Part shown: piece by piece, positions 13,746-13,782 of the stretch
Numbering within the stretch: the first letter of the stretch is position 1
Layout of the letters: each line of letters opens with the position of its first letter
Assembly: GCA_023955225.1 (NCBI GenBank)
Contig: JAGSGJ010000045.1
Span: forward strand, 1 to 13,782
DNA length: 13,782 bases
Source of the DNA: Sulfurovum sp.
Lineage (GTDB): Bacteria; Campylobacterota; Campylobacteria; Campylobacterales; Sulfurovaceae
Direction: 5' to 3'
Made by a program: the position numbers and the translations under genes
Notes under the pieces: model-generated
Databases searched by the model: none
What the model was told of the DNA's origin: nothing
What the model saw: only the letters and a program-made list of their open reading frames with translations

Positions 13746-13782
13746 GACTCAGTGCCTTGGCTTGGTCTAGTATTTTGTAGGA
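13738..13782 (-). CDS. C-terminal end of an upstream gene (possibly coaBC)
   Basis: Fourteen codons followed by TAA (13738-13740) read SYKILDQAKALSHE in the frame that ends inside the uppS start (ATGAGTAA, 8-base overlap). This pattern is the same as the other junctions in this operon, which argues that it is the 3' end of a real gene. In Campylobacter, as I recall, a coaBC/dfp gene lies close upstream of uppS, and a terminal helix such as 'KILDQAKAL' would fit CoaBC, but 14 residues are too few for an identification. Confidence 0.5.
   Translation of the reverse strand, partial: SYKILDQAKALSHE

Noticed and set aside
1..13782. Search for CRISPR repeats, insertion sequences, tRNAs, toxin-antitoxin or phage-defence genes
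   Set aside because: I saw no regularly spaced repeats, transposase-like frames, tRNA-like folds with a T-loop motif, or defence-type domains; base composition looks uniform.

Overview
The window looks like an ordinary chromosomal stretch from an AT-rich Campylobacterota (epsilonproteobacterial) genome, possibly near Sulfurovum or Sulfurimonas. The lineage call rests on low GC, tightly packed and overlapping genes, TATAAT-type -10 boxes without clear -35 boxes, and protein content. In particular, the uppS - prepilin peptidase - lptF-like - truA order resembles what I remember from Campylobacter. It is an inference, not a database result. I see no mobile element, CRISPR array, tRNA, rRNA or phage gene, and no gene-free stretch longer than about 150 bases.

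Layout. (1) 1-2348, minus strand: a DUF255/YyaL-type thioredoxin-fold protein runs with a 1-base stop/start overlap into an ApbE-type flavin transferase cut by the left edge. (2) 2448-4229, plus: a full three-domain DsbD, divergent from (1). (3) 4346-4804, minus: a small four-helix membrane protein (DUF6524-like), convergent with dsbD and divergent from the next block. (4) 4915-6276, plus: a CvfB-like S1/winged-helix RNA-binding protein and a YidB/DUF937 protein, closed by a strong terminator. (5) 6366-8377, plus: a secreted endonuclease/exonuclease/phosphatase-fold protein with an extra C-terminal domain, then HemJ. (6) 8386-9292, plus: a promoter, a structured leader and a DUF2231 membrane protein with an acidic tail. 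(7) 9307-10461, minus: a small c-type cytochrome and a pyridoxamine-phosphate-oxidase-fold flavoprotein. (8) 10565-13782, minus: a compact run of partial upstream gene (coaBC?), uppS, prepilin peptidase, an LptF/LptG permease and truA.

Functional links. Several genes concern the cell envelope and extracytoplasmic redox chemistry: DsbD (reductant export), ApbE (periplasmic flavinylation), the cytochrome c, HemJ (haem supply), DUF2231, UppS (lipid carrier), prepilin peptidase and LptF/G (LPS export). The tight coupling in block 8 suggests co-expression of envelope genes with truA.

Nothing here convinces me of an undescribed system. The most useful second looks are: a start-site correction for the nuclease (a TTG start behind its own promoter, with the first ATG lying inside a terminator hairpin); a structured leader or small RNA before the DUF2231 gene; a perfect CTGTGA-N5-TCACAG palindrome in the cvfB leader beside back-to-back promoters; and a prepilin peptidase whose GxGD motif reads GGAD.
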